From contig CAINMV010000029.1 in assembly GCA_903850915.1 (NCBI GenBank), positions 186,001 to 250,000 on the forward strand: a stretch of 64,000 bases of DNA. The letters run 5' to 3'. Under the pieces are notes generated by a model, which saw only the letters and a program-made list of their open reading frames with translations, was not told the origin of the DNA and made no database searches. The stretch comes from an uncultured Bacteroidota bacterium. Lineage in GTDB: Bacteria > Bacteroidota > Bacteroidia > UKL13-3. Each line of letters starts with the position of its first letter. Within the stretch, counting starts at the first letter, position 1. Positions 1-9,187 of this stretch are shown here, in pieces. Both the position numbers and the translations under genes were made by a program.

Positions 1-459
1 CAACAACTCAAGCTGATGCCATAATAACTTTTGCTGCACAATACTACTGCGCGCTTCGGCATGAAATCGCACTTCATCATTAAAAATCGTCATACCAAAT
101 GCATCACGCTGTTTCTTTAATAAATGAACTAAAGCTGCGGCAGAATAAACCGAAAATTTCATTTTATTATTCAGTCCTTCTGGAAAATACATCGAAGAAG
201 AATTGTCAATGAGAATTTGGCATCGAAGATTCGTTTCTTCTTCAAAACGCTTTACAAAAAGCTTATCGGTACGACCATATAATTTCCAATCGATATAACG
301 CGTACTTTCACCCGTATTATAAAGTCGATGTTCAGCGAACTCAACACTAAAACCATGAAATGGACTCTTATGTAACCCTGTAATAAAGCCTTCTACCACT
401 TGCTTTGCAATGACTTCCAAATTACTATAGGCTTCTATTTCCTGTTGGTCGATGGGCAT
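1..459 (-). CDS. DUF58 domain protein, 3'-truncated by the window edge
   Basis: The reading frame starts with ATG at 459 (MPIDQQEIEAYSNLEV) and runs off the left edge, so only about 153 N-terminal residues are visible. They carry the DUF58 hallmarks: a stretch like GFITGLHKSPFHGFS, then the motif YIDWKLYGRTDKLFVKRF near residues 55-75, followed by a vWA-like beta strand with LIDNSSSMYFPEG (a MIDAS-type DxSxS). DUF58 proteins usually sit beside MoxR-type AAA+ ATPases and are thought to act in their chaperone-like systems; any partner lies outside the window. The frame stays open upstream for about 24 codons without ATG, so the ATG was chosen. Family assignment is firm, function is not. Confidence 0.85.
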   Translation of the reverse strand, partial: MPIDQQEIEAYSNLEVIAKQVVEGFITGLHKSPFHGFSVEFAEHRLYNTGESTRYIDWKLYGRTDKLFVKRFEEETNLRCQILIDNSSSMYFPEGLNNKMKFSVYSAAALVHLLKKQRDAFGMTIFNDEVRFHAEARSSIVQQKLLWHQLELL

Positions 460-646
460 GAAATTATAGGCTTTCGGAATATTTGAACCGATTACAATTA
501 TAACGAAAATAACGCATAAAATGGAATACTAGGGCTAGTTTACAATGCATAAATGTGAGTTGCCAATCAAGTATTATGGCTACCGCCATTTAATTATGCA
601 TCGAAATGGAAGCTATTAATTATAATAAAGACAACGGATATTGGTT

Positions 647-675
647 AAAAAAAGTGCAATATCTTGCGCTTTTTG
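647..675 (-). terminator. rho-independent terminator of apbC
   Basis: An 11-bp stem (AAAAAGTGCAA paired with TTGCGCTTTTT, loop TATC) is followed on the minus strand by a run of T. It lies 25 bases past the apbC stop codon. The flanking A and T runs also allow it to work in the other direction. Confidence 0.75.
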
Positions 676-699
676 ATTTTAATTACGTTTTACCACGTG

Positions 700-1776
700 T
701 TAAGCAGACACCTCAGTGTTGCTTTTAGAATTCATCATTGCCACTTGTTGTGCTACGCGTTGGGAAATTTGATGAAATGCATCTGATCCGGGGCCTTGGC
801 TAAGTGCTGCTGGAAGGCCAGAATCGCCACCTTCTTGAATACTTTGATAGATGGGAATCTCACCTAGGAAATTTAAATTAAACTCTTCGGCAATCTTTTT
901 ACCTCCATCTTTTCCAAACAAATAATATTTGTTATCTGGAAGTTCTGTTGGAGTAAAATAGGCCATATTTTCTACAACACCTAAAATTGGAATGTTTATT
1001 CCTTGCATGGCAAACATATTAACAGCCTTTCTACAGTCGTTTAAGCTCACCTCTTGTGGTGTTGTCACCATTACCACGCCGCTTACATTGGCCGTTTGCG
1101 CAATGGTGATATGAACATCCCCTGTTCCTGGAGGTAAATCAATAATCAAATAATCCAACTCACCCCATTTCACATCATTTACAAACTGGTTAATAGCACT
1201 TGAAACCATGGGCCCACGCCAAACGATAGCTTGTTTCTTCTCAACCAAAAATCCTATTGAAAGAATTTTTATTCCATATTTTTCAATTGGAACCATAAAA
1301 TTACGTCCATTGAAATCTTCTAGTAATGGCTTTTCATCTTCCAAGCCCAACATAAGTGGAATAGAAGGACCGTAAATATCGCCATCTAACAATCCGACCT
1401 TCGCGCCTAATTGCGCAAGACCAATCGCCAGGTTCACAGATACAGTAGATTTTCCAACACCACCTTTACCAGAAGCCACTGCAATAATATTTTTCACTCC
1501 GGGCAACACTTTGTTCTTATCGCGAAGAGATGTAACTTCACTGCTCATAGTAATATTCACAATCGCTTCCTTATCTACAAAAAACTTCACTGCATTTTCA
1601 CTAGCCCTTTGTATCATTTCCTTCATGGGACATGCTGGTGTTGTTAACACAATAGTGAAAGAGACATTTTTTCCTTCAACCACCACATTTCGAACCATTC
1701 CTAGCGTGACAATATCCTTTTTTAAATCAGGATCTTCAACATTCATTAGGGCCTTTAAAATCTCTTTTTCAGTCAT
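700..1776 (-). CDS. apbC: Mrp/ApbC-type Fe-S cluster carrier ATPase
   Basis: This 358-residue protein is an Mrp/NBP35-family P-loop ATPase that carries Fe-S clusters to apo-proteins in the cytoplasm. Residues 1-85 form a MIP18/DUF59 domain; the deviant Walker A motif GKGGVGKS is at 103-110, and DGDIYGPSIP and the IDLPPGTGD switch follow at 131-140 and 212-220. The CPxC motif that binds the bridging cluster in the classical proteins is not where expected: residues 269-288 read ENMAYFTPTELPDNKYYLFG, with no cysteine. This form is, to my recollection, common in Bacteroidota. The ATG at 1776 is the natural start. The gene is followed by its own terminator and stands alone between a DUF58 gene and ffh. 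Confidence 0.93.
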   Translation of the reverse strand: MTEKEILKALMNVEDPDLKKDIVTLGMVRNVVVEGKNVSFTIVLTTPACPMKEMIQRASENAVKFFVDKEAIVNITMSSEVTSLRDKNKVLPGVKNIIAVASGKGGVGKSTVSVNLAIGLAQLGAKVGLLDGDIYGPSIPLMLGLEDEKPLLEDFNGRNFMVPIEKYGIKILSIGFLVEKKQAIVWRGPMVSSAINQFVNDVKWGELDYLIIDLPPGTGDVHITIAQTANVSGVVMVTTPQEVSLNDCRKAVNMFAMQGINIPILGVVENMAYFTPTELPDNKYYLFGKDGGKKIAEEFNLNFLGEIPIYQSIQEGGDSGLPAALSQGPGSDAFHQISQRVAQQVAMMNSKSNTEVSA

Positions 1777-1843
1777 GACGATAGTTTTTTTAGTTATTCT
1801 AGACTATGCTTAATTCAATTAAAATGACAATAGTAACAAAAGT

Positions 1844-3178
1844 TTATTTGAACATAGGCATGTTTTTAAGACTTCTCCCCATACCTTGAAATTTGTTCAT
1901 GGTTTTCATCATTTTTCGCATCTCTTCAAATTGTTTTATTAAGTCGTTCACCTCTTGAATAGAAGTTCCACTTCCTTTGGCAACTCGGAGTCGTCGGGAT
2001 CCAGTAAAGGAATCCGGATTTTGACGCTCCTGCGGCGTCATGCTAGTTATAATAGCTTCAATGCCTTTAAATGAATTCTCATCGATGTCAATATCTTTAA
2101 TCGCCTTTCCTACACCTGGTATCATGCCCATTAAATCTTTGATATTTCCCATCTTTTTGATCTGTCCAAGTTGGGTAAGAAAGTCATCAAAATTGAATTC
2201 ATTTTTACTAATTTTCTTTGCCAAACGCGAGGCTTCGTCTTTGTCAAAGTTTTCCTGTGCTTTTTCTACCAAACTCACAATATCGCCCATGCCTAATATA
2301 CGGGAGGCCATACGATCGGGATAGAAAACATCAATAGCATCCAACTTTTCGCCGGTACCCACATATTTGATGGGCTTTTGCACCACACTCATAATTGAAA
2401 TAGCAGCACCACCGCGAGTGTCACCATCCAACTTTGTTAGAATCACCCCATCAAAATTCAAACGCTCATTAAAGGCTTTGGCTGTATTTACGGCATCCTG
2501 GCCGGTCATGGAGTCAACCACAAACAAAATTTCGTTGGGGTTAACAGCGGCTTTTATTTTGGCAATTTCATCCATCATCTGCTCATCCACGGCCAATCGG
2601 CCGGCGGTATCGATGATAACAACATCATGAACGCCATTTAATTTAGCTTCTTTTAAGGCATTTAAAGCAATTTTAACAGCATCTTTATTCTCTGGCTCCG
2701 CATAAACTTTAATACCAATTTGCTCACCTAAAATTTTAAGCTGGTCTATCGCTGCCGGACGGTATATATCGCAGGCAACCAAAAGAGGATTCTTGCCTCT
2801 TTTTTCCTTTAACAATTTGGCTAATTTTCCAGAAAACGTAGTTTTTCCGCTTCCTTGCAAACCACTCATTAATATCACGGTAGGGTTTCCCTTCAAGTTG
2901 ATATCTCTAGCTTGACCGCCCATTAAGGTCGTCAACTCGTCCTGTACAATTTTCACCATAAGTTGCCCTGGAGAAACTGAAGTAAGTACATTCTGACCTA
3001 ATGCCTCTATTTTTACCTTATCGGTGAATTCTTTTGCGATTTTATAGTTTACATCGGCATCCAACAAAGCGCGACGGATTTCTTTAACCGTTTCTGCTAC
3101 ATTTATTTCTGTAATTCTTCCTTGCCCTTTTAATACTTTAAAGGCCCGATCAAGCTTACTATTGAGATTATCAAACAT
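1844..3178 (-). CDS. ffh: signal recognition particle protein Ffh
   Basis: SRP54 GTPase, about 444 residues from ATG 3178, which binds signal sequences and 4.5S RNA and delivers nascent membrane proteins to FtsY. Visible in order: the N-terminal helical bundle (FDNLNSKLDRAFKVLKGQG), the G domain with G1 GLQGSGKTTFSGKLAK, DTAGRLAVDEQ and TKLDGDTRGGAA, then the methionine-rich M domain ending in GSRRLRVAKGSG and MRKMMKTMNKFQGMG. The frame is open for 24 more codons upstream, but MFDNLNSKLDRAF is the family's usual N terminus, so 3178 was chosen over 3250. It is probably monocistronic. A diverged intergenic repeat begins about 95 bases upstream of the start. Confidence 0.97.
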   Translation of the reverse strand: MFDNLNSKLDRAFKVLKGQGRITEINVAETVKEIRRALLDADVNYKIAKEFTDKVKIEALGQNVLTSVSPGQLMVKIVQDELTTLMGGQARDINLKGNPTVILMSGLQGSGKTTFSGKLAKLLKEKRGKNPLLVACDIYRPAAIDQLKILGEQIGIKVYAEPENKDAVKIALNALKEAKLNGVHDVVIIDTAGRLAVDEQMMDEIAKIKAAVNPNEILFVVDSMTGQDAVNTAKAFNERLNFDGVILTKLDGDTRGGAAISIMSVVQKPIKYVGTGEKLDAIDVFYPDRMASRILGMGDIVSLVEKAQENFDKDEASRLAKKISKNEFNFDDFLTQLGQIKKMGNIKDLMGMIPGVGKAIKDIDIDENSFKGIEAIITSMTPQERQNPDSFTGSRRLRVAKGSGTSIQEVNDLIKQFEEMRKMMKTMNKFQGMGRSLKNMPMFK

Positions 3179-3271
3179 AGAAATACAAATTTTATTTTGA
3201 AGTGCGAATTTAATGAAAATCAGCGGACCCGATTGAAAAGAATATAACAATTTATAGTAATTAGTGCATTT

Positions 3272-3750
3272 CGGGGTTATTCAGTATTTGATGTGCGGAA
3301 ATATAAAAAACTGACAATGCATCTTTATCTTTAAATTAATAAAGATGAAGCATGGTTTAAATTTATTTACCGCATAATATTACCAGGGCATTCAATCGTT
3401 TAATTATTTGGAATGAATATAATTTTTCACTACACTTGAAAATTTTATAGTAATAAGCCCCAAAATGTTTGTAGAATTTAGATATGATACTTTATTTAAC
3501 GCTATCGATAAGTACTTTCTGTAGCGCGTTTTTTAATGTAGAATTTCTTGATTTATTTGAAAAGTTTCAATTTTATTAAAATTAAAATATTTATTCAAAT
3601 TCTTCAATCGATAGCATAATTAATAACAATAGGGGTTTGAGCTCGCTCCGATAGAGCTTTATACAAAATAACGAGCATTAATACAAACAGGTCGATCCGA
3701 TGTAGCTATAGATAGAGGATGAGCTATCGTTTATTGCAGTATTAAACACA
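3272..3750. repeat. diverged dispersed repeat, copy 1
   Basis: The 800-base gap between ffh and the next gene holds no credible gene, but much of it aligns with 28772-29187. The best block, 3373-3416 against 28873-28916, has 7 mismatches in 44 bases by eye (shared CATAATATTACC, GGAATGA). Weaker collinear similarity covers GTATTTGA near 3285, AAAGTTTCAA, GATAGCAT and CAGGTCG, then AGCTA and TATTAAA near 3700-3750. Both copies lie in the same orientation upstream of a minus-strand gene (ffh, hisS). Copy 1 contains a 9-bp hairpin (CATCTTTAT/ATAAAGATG) at 3319-3346. Function unknown. Confidence 0.65.
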
Positions 3751-3977
3751 ATATTAATTTCTACTTGTTTTATTTAGAATATTAAATAGCCAACAAATCA
3801 ATTGCCTGAAAATTCAGATTTAGTCATTTGAAATCTAAAACATCATTTTGTGTTAGATTTAGGCAATAATCTCAATAAATACTTACCAATCTTATAAAAT
3901 AGAATGATAATAAACAGTTTTTCTTTTCTTGCCTGAACCAAAAATAAGAAGATATTTGCCTTTCAATTTTCAATAAA

Positions 3978-4712
3978 ATGAATAGACGATATTACTTTTT
4001 ACTTTTGTTTTTTTTGTTCTCATGCACGACCTATCATACTACAAAAGTTGAATGGAGTGCTTATCACTTTGAAGATAAAAAAAACCATATTGCAGCAGAT
4101 ACTTCCTTTGTAAACCTCATTGCGCCTTATAAGAACGCCCTCGACACTCAGATGAATGCGGTGGTTGGCAAAAATGAAAAAACACTTTTCAGTAAAAAGC
4201 CAGAAGGCAGCTTAGGTGATTTCTTTGCCGATGCCTTACGCGAGCAAACTGAGAAAGCCTATCAAAAGAAAATCGATATCTCTTTCTTTAATAGCGGAGG
4301 ATTAAGAATCCCCGAAATCCCAAAAGGAGATATTAAAGTTACCACCATTTATGAACTAATGCCTTTTGAAAATGAGATTGTAGTTATGACTATCGATGGG
4401 AACACCCTATTAAAGATATTACAATATAGCGCAAAACGCGGTGGAGATCCAATTTCAGGCGTTCGTTATACAATTAAAAACGATTTACCTATTGACATAA
4501 CTATTAATAATGAGGCTTTGCAGCCTAATGGAAGCTATACATATGCTACCAATGATTATCTTGCTGCTGGCGGCGATAATATGACATTTTTGAAAGACAT
4601 AAAGCAAGAGAAAATGAACTTAAAATTACGAGATATGCTCTTCGATTATTTCAAATCACATCCACAACCTTTAAATTTAAGCACCGATGGAAGAGTACAA
4701 ATACAAAAGTAG
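3978..4712 (+). CDS. 5'-nucleotidase C-terminal domain lipoprotein (substrate-binding half)
   Basis: This 244-residue protein has a lipoprotein signal (hydrophobic residues 5-15, then LFSC) and matches only the C-terminal domain of UshA-type 5'-nucleotidases: GSLGDFFADALREQT, FNSGGLRIPEIPKGDI, TIYELMPFENEIVVMTI, then GVRYTI and TYATNDYLAAGGDNM. In UshA this domain binds the nucleotide substrate, and the metal site is in the N-terminal domain. Here the N-terminal half is encoded by the next gene, which overlaps by 26 bases in another frame. The pair therefore probably forms one extracytoplasmic nucleotidase from two chains. The order is reversed compared with the fused enzyme. Split versions occur in other Bacteroidota, so this is unlikely to be a recent frameshift. 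Confidence 0.88.
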   Translation: MNRRYYFLLLFFLFSCTTYHTTKVEWSAYHFEDKKNHIAADTSFVNLIAPYKNALDTQMNAVVGKNEKTLFSKKPEGSLGDFFADALREQTEKAYQKKIDISFFNSGGLRIPEIPKGDIKVTTIYELMPFENEIVVMTIDGNTLLKILQYSAKRGGDPISGVRYTIKNDLPIDITINNEALQPNGSYTYATNDYLAAGGDNMTFLKDIKQEKMNLKLRDMLFDYFKSHPQPLNLSTDGRVQIQK

Positions 4713-5634
4713 AAGAAAGTTTTTACGCGACTTGGCTGGCACTTCAGCATTTCTGGCACTCTATAGTTTTCCAACAGAATTGTTGGCAAACAACGACGAT
4801 TATGTGAAGATTACCATACTTCATACCAACGATTGGCATAGTCGCATCGAGCCCTTCCCTGAGGATGGAGGCAAATTCGCTGGAATGGGTGGTGCCGTAT
4901 ATAGGGCTGCTATTATTAACGAAATAAGAAAAATAGAAAAAAACATTCTATTGTTGGATGATGGCGATGTGTTTCAAGGCACGCCGTATTTCAACTTTTA
5001 TGGCGGAGAACTCGAGTTTAAACTCATGAGTAAGATGGGTTACGATGCTGGAACCCTTGGAAACCATGATTTTGACGCTGGATTGGAGGGTTTAATAAAA
5101 CAACTTCCGAACGCCAACTTCCCACTTTTAAATGCAAATTACAACTTCAATAACACCTTACTAAAAGAGATAATTAAACCTTACCAAATCTTCATAAAAG
5201 ATGGAATTAGAATTGGCGTTTTTGGAATTGGAATTAAGCTGGAAGGACTTGTTCCTGCTAAAATGTATGGTGAAACTCAATATAACGACCCGATAGCCAC
5301 CGCTCGAGTGATTACAGATAAATTAAAACATGAAGAACATTGTGATCTTGTAATTTGTTTATCGCACTTAGGTTACAAGTATAAAGATGCTACTGTTAGC
5401 GATGAGGTATTGGCAGCGCAAACGCAAGATATAGATTTAATTATTGGAGGGCATACGCATACCTTTATGGAAGCACCTGCAAGCATTAAGAATGCATCTG
5501 GAAATGAAGTTTTGATTTTTCAGGTAGGATGGGCTGGTATAAACTTAGGGCGAGTTGACTTTTTTTTAGAGAAAAAATCGAAAAGAAAATGGTCAAAACA
5601 TCATACTGTAAGCGTTACTAAAAAAACAAATTAA
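4687..5634 (+). CDS. 5'-nucleotidase metallophosphatase half, Tat-exported
   Basis: The 315-residue protein starts at ATG 4687 inside the end of the preceding gene. A Tat-type signal (SRRKFLRDLAGTSAFLALYSF) is followed by the calcineurin-like phosphoesterase motifs of UshA: ILHTNDWHSRIEP, LLDDGDVFQGTPYF, TLGNHDFDAG, LVICLSHLGYK and IIGGHTHTFMEAP. These supply the His, Asp and Asn ligands of the two-metal centre. The substrate-binding C-terminal domain of UshA is missing here and is provided by the upstream gene. The likely role is periplasmic or surface removal of phosphate from nucleotides. Overlapping start and stop regions suggest translational coupling. The exact substrate cannot be read from the sequence. 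Confidence 0.9.
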   Translation: MEEYKYKSRRKFLRDLAGTSAFLALYSFPTELLANNDDYVKITILHTNDWHSRIEPFPEDGGKFAGMGGAVYRAAIINEIRKIEKNILLLDDGDVFQGTPYFNFYGGELEFKLMSKMGYDAGTLGNHDFDAGLEGLIKQLPNANFPLLNANYNFNNTLLKEIIKPYQIFIKDGIRIGVFGIGIKLEGLVPAKMYGETQYNDPIATARVITDKLKHEEHCDLVICLSHLGYKYKDATVSDEVLAAQTQDIDLIIGGHTHTFMEAPASIKNASGNEVLIFQVGWAGINLGRVDFFLEKKSKRKWSKHHTVSVTKKTN

Positions 5635-5863
5635 AAACACAAAAATAAATTTTTTTTTAAAGGAAAATTACTTCACTTTTACAACACGATTTAAGAAGAG
5701 TTCTCTAAAATATTTCTTATTAACACATTACTAACTGACACAATTTTAACATTAAAATTTTGTCATAAGGGGATTTTGACCGTTAATATTTTGAAGAATC
5801 GATTTTGAATTGGCAATCAAAGATTCGTACTAAATTCACATTGTTAGAAAATAAGCATCGTCT

Positions 5864-7306
5864 ATGACCACACAAATTACAGAGAAGAACCATTCAGCCG
5901 TTTGGATGAACTGCTTAAAATTAATTCAGGATAACTTACCTGCGCAGAGTTTTAAAACGTGGTTCGAACCTATCGTTTCTGTAAAATTAGAAAATAACAT
6001 TCTTACCATTCAAGTGCCAAGTCAGTTTTTTTATGAATGGCTAGAAGAACATTATGTTACTTTATTAAGAAAAACCATCAAACAAGAACTTGGTAAAGAT
6101 GGTAGATTAGAATATAGTATTATTGTTGAAAACAATAATTCAAAACCTTATACTATTAACCTTCCAACTGCTCAAGGACAAAAAAACGAAAATAACGAAG
6201 TAAACATCCCATTTAATGTTGGTACTACTATCAAGAATCCTTTTGTAATTCCTGGAATTAAAAAATACAATATCGAAAGCAATTTGAATCCCAAATATGT
6301 TTTCGAAAGTTTCATTGAGGGAGAAAGTAACCGATTGGCGCGCACCGCAGGAACTAATGTAGCTGCCAAACCAGCTGGAACGGCCTTTAATCCTTTAATG
6401 ATTTTTGGAGGCGTCGGCTTAGGTAAAACACATTTGGTGCATGCCATTGGAAATCAAATTAAACAGCTTCACAAAAACAAAATTGTACTTTACGTAAGCT
6501 CAGATAAATTTACTAGCCAATTTGTGGATAGTATGCGTAATGAGAAATTCAATGACTTCATGAATTTCTATCAATATATTGATGTTTTGATTTTAGATGA
6601 TGTACAGTTTTTGAGCGGAAAAGAAAAAACACAAGAAATATTCTTCCAAATTTTCAATGCATTACATCAATCTGGAAAGCAACTAATACTAACAAGCGAC
6701 CGAGCTCCTAAAGATCTTAAAGGAATGGATGAGCGTTTGTTAAGTCGTTTTAAGTGGGGATTGAGCGCAGAGCTTACGACTCCCGACTTCGAAACACGTA
6801 TTGAAATACTTCGCCAGAAAATGTACCAAGAAGGAGTTCAACTTCCGCAAGAGGTTGTTGAGTTCGTAGCGCACAATATAAATACCAATATTCGTGAACT
6901 TGAAGGTGCCATGATTTCATTATTGGCCCAAGCTTCTTTAAATCGCCGTCAAATCGACTTGGATTTAGCGAAACAAATGATTAAGAATTTTGTTAAAAAT
7001 TCAAGTCGCGAAATTAGCATAGATTATATCCAAAAGGTAGTTTGCGATTATTACAAAATCTCAGTAGAATTAGTAAAATCAAAGACAAGAAAAAGAGAAA
7101 TCGTACAAGCACGACAAATCTCTATGTTTTTTGCAAAAGATCTTACCAAGTCATCATTAAAAACCATCGGTATGTTTTTTGGTGGAAGAGACCATAGCAC
7201 TGTTATACATGCCTGCCAAACAGTAAATGACCTTATGGAAACCGACAAGCAATTTAAAAACGACGTGGTGGAAATAGGTAAAAAAATAAAAATCAATACC
7301 GTCTAA
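5864..7306 (+). CDS. dnaA: chromosomal replication initiator DnaA
   Basis: A full-length DnaA of 480 residues. Domain I (residues 1-85, helicase/DiaA contacts) is followed by a low-complexity linker. The AAA+ domain III has Walker A GGVGLGKTHL near 182-191 and Walker B VLILDDVQF near 241-249, with a sensor/arginine-finger stretch RLLSRFKWG. The C-terminal domain IV has the DnaA-box-binding signature GGRDHSTVIHA near 440. The 229-base upstream gap is AT-rich, but I found no cluster of TTATCCACA-like boxes there, so an origin is not called. The next gene reads the same way but is separated by a strong terminator. The ATG at 5864 gives the normal N terminus. Confidence 0.98.
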   Translation: MTTQITEKNHSAVWMNCLKLIQDNLPAQSFKTWFEPIVSVKLENNILTIQVPSQFFYEWLEEHYVTLLRKTIKQELGKDGRLEYSIIVENNNSKPYTINLPTAQGQKNENNEVNIPFNVGTTIKNPFVIPGIKKYNIESNLNPKYVFESFIEGESNRLARTAGTNVAAKPAGTAFNPLMIFGGVGLGKTHLVHAIGNQIKQLHKNKIVLYVSSDKFTSQFVDSMRNEKFNDFMNFYQYIDVLILDDVQFLSGKEKTQEIFFQIFNALHQSGKQLILTSDRAPKDLKGMDERLLSRFKWGLSAELTTPDFETRIEILRQKMYQEGVQLPQEVVEFVAHNINTNIRELEGAMISLLAQASLNRRQIDLDLAKQMIKNFVKNSSREISIDYIQKVVCDYYKISVELVKSKTRKREIVQARQISMFFAKDLTKSSLKTIGMFFGGRDHSTVIHACQTVNDLMETDKQFKNDVVEIGKKIKINTV

Positions 7307-7328
7307 TACTTGATTTTGAGTTCAATTT

Positions 7329-7365
7329 TAAAAATGTATGCCCAATAAGGTGTACATTTTTTTTA
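7329..7365 (+). terminator. rho-independent terminator after dnaA
   Basis: A 12-bp stem (AAAATGTATGCC paired with GGTGTACATTTT, with two G-T pairs, loop CAATAA) is followed by a T run. It starts 23 bases after the dnaA stop. Confidence 0.8.
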
Positions 7366-7417
7366 TAATACTGTGTTATCGGGACAACCAATTTAACTTT
7401 ATCACGACTGCTTGAAT

Positions 7418-7425
7418 TATATTTG
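7418..7425 (+). promoter_or_regulatory. -7 box TATATTTG, nearly leaderless
   Basis: The box matches the Bacteroidota consensus TAnnTTTG and ends only 6 bases before the ATG at 7432, so the mRNA should start at or next to the start codon. No TTG -33 box was seen at the usual spacing. Confidence 0.55.
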
Positions 7426-7431
7426 TATTTT

Positions 7432-9162
7432 ATGAAGAATAAACTCTCTCTTCTCATCCTACTTCTAATTTCGGTATTTGGTAGTGCTCAAATTTCGATG
7501 TTTTATGAAAACAGAAAGGCAAACTTCAGCTATTTTCAAACAACTAATATTAATTTAAAGCTGCCGGAAAGTATACAACAGTTTCTTGAAGAACAATTTC
7601 GATGCTCCCTCCACCTTGTAAAGAAATCTGGCAACCAATTCACCACAACCTATACATATAGCCAATATCAGAACAATATTGAAATTTACCAAGGCTTTGT
7701 CAAAGCCATCTTCGATAATAATGCCAATGAATTTCTGGTAATTTCAGACGTCTTTAAGGGAGTACCCGAATTAACAACAACCATACACAACGCTTGTTGG
7801 TATTTCCACAAAAACGAATGGGTTCTTACAACTAAAAGAGTCGAAATTAACAAGGAAGAAATTACACTAAACGAAATTATACGCGATCCAAACAATACTA
7901 TCATTGCCCAAAAGGACCTAGCACTGCGTGGCCAAGCCAAGGATTCAACAATACGAGTTCGCGTTTTTAATCCGGATCCACTCACTTCCGCGCACCGCAC
8001 TTATTTTGCTCCTTATCTAGATTATAACGATAGTGATGTAGCCGTGTTAAACACACAACGTGTTTGGAAAAACATTCAATGTAAATTCGATAACGACACT
8101 TTCTGGCTTTCCAACCAATATGTAACTCCTTTAAAATTTGATCCTGTAAAATCGTATAATCCGGTATTTCGCAAAGACACACTTTTTGACTATACACGCC
8201 ATCAGCATGAGTTTGAAGATGTTATGGTTTTTTATCATATCACTAAATTCCAAGAACATATTAACGCTATGGGTTACGACACATTGGGCTTTCGTCCAAT
8301 TCCTTGTGATGCTCATGCCTATACACAAGATCAATCGCAATATTTGCCTGGTCTAGGCTTAGTTTTTGGTACTGGAGGAATCGATGATGCTGAAGATGCT
8401 GAAATTATCACCCACGAATACACCCATTCACTAAGGGAATTTGCATCTCCACTCACCAATAATGGCTCCGAACGTCAAGCATTGGAAGAGGGATTATGTG
8501 ATTACCTTTCAACCTCCTATAAAATGGCCATTGATAGTTTCGGTTGGCGAAAATGGGCCTATTGGGATGGAAATAATCCTAGCCAAAACTGGACTGGCAG
8601 AAACATGGCGAGTTTAAAAATGTACCCGCAAGCACTCACGAGCGACCTATGGTTAAATGGAGAAATCTGGTCGAGTGCTTTAATGCGTATCTATCTGAAA
8701 TTAGGACGCACAACTACCGACAAATTGATGTTGCATACTCTTTATTATTTAAGCAACAACCTTTCCATGACTCAAACGGCACTATTATTTATTAAAGCTG
8801 ACACCGCCCTTTTTAATGGCATTCATACAGATACGATTTGGAATACCTTTGCTGAAACGCACATATTACCTTGGAAAACAGGAATTAATACACCACCAAT
8901 ATGCACAAAGCAAGACGAGCCTTTAAAATGTATTAATACATTAGCATTTGCAGAAGGTAAGGCAAGTTTGACGATAGTACTTCCCTTATTTGAAGATGGA
9001 ACCTATTATATAACCAATAGCTTGGGGCAAGAAATTACCGCATCTACATTTCAAGGTGATAACTTAATACTTGCGCCAGCTGTTATTAAATCGCCTGGTG
9101 TTTACTATTTAAGCATCAAAACACCCACATCAACGAAAATAATTAAACTGATACGTTATTAG
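7432..9162 (+). CDS. secreted HEYTH zinc metalloprotease with T9SS C-terminal domain
   Basis: This 576-residue protein begins with a clear Sec signal peptide (MKNKLSLLILLLISVFGSAQ). The ATG at 7432 is preferred to a TTG three codons upstream. A zinc motif ITHEYTHSLREF near residues 326-337 is followed about 20 residues later by ALEEGLCDYLSTSYK, whose glutamate is the likely third ligand. This layout resembles the M36 (fungalysin) and thermolysin-type gluzincins. The last 75 or so residues (SLTIVLPLFEDGTYYITNSLGQEI to YYLSIKTPTSTKIIKLIRY) look like a type A T9SS sorting domain. The protein is therefore probably exported through the outer membrane and degrades external protein. The M36 family is inferred from the motif only. 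Confidence 0.8.
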   Translation: MKNKLSLLILLLISVFGSAQISMFYENRKANFSYFQTTNINLKLPESIQQFLEEQFRCSLHLVKKSGNQFTTTYTYSQYQNNIEIYQGFVKAIFDNNANEFLVISDVFKGVPELTTTIHNACWYFHKNEWVLTTKRVEINKEEITLNEIIRDPNNTIIAQKDLALRGQAKDSTIRVRVFNPDPLTSAHRTYFAPYLDYNDSDVAVLNTQRVWKNIQCKFDNDTFWLSNQYVTPLKFDPVKSYNPVFRKDTLFDYTRHQHEFEDVMVFYHITKFQEHINAMGYDTLGFRPIPCDAHAYTQDQSQYLPGLGLVFGTGGIDDAEDAEIITHEYTHSLREFASPLTNNGSERQALEEGLCDYLSTSYKMAIDSFGWRKWAYWDGNNPSQNWTGRNMASLKMYPQALTSDLWLNGEIWSSALMRIYLKLGRTTTDKLMLHTLYYLSNNLSMTQTALLFIKADTALFNGIHTDTIWNTFAETHILPWKTGINTPPICTKQDEPLKCINTLAFAEGKASLTIVLPLFEDGTYYITNSLGQEITASTFQGDNLILAPAVIKSPGVYYLSIKTPTSTKIIKLIRY

Positions 9163-9187
9163 TGTGAATTTAATTAAGCCAAACTAC

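Noticed and set aside
1411-1813. Plus-strand open frames over apbC
   Set aside because: They are antisense to a well-conserved gene and their translations have no family features; the same holds for many other frames opposite real genes in the window.
5635-5863. Replication origin upstream of dnaA
   Set aside because: The gap is AT-rich, but I found no cluster of DnaA boxes or 13-mer repeats, and dnaA is often away from oriC in this phylum. GC skew over the genome would decide.
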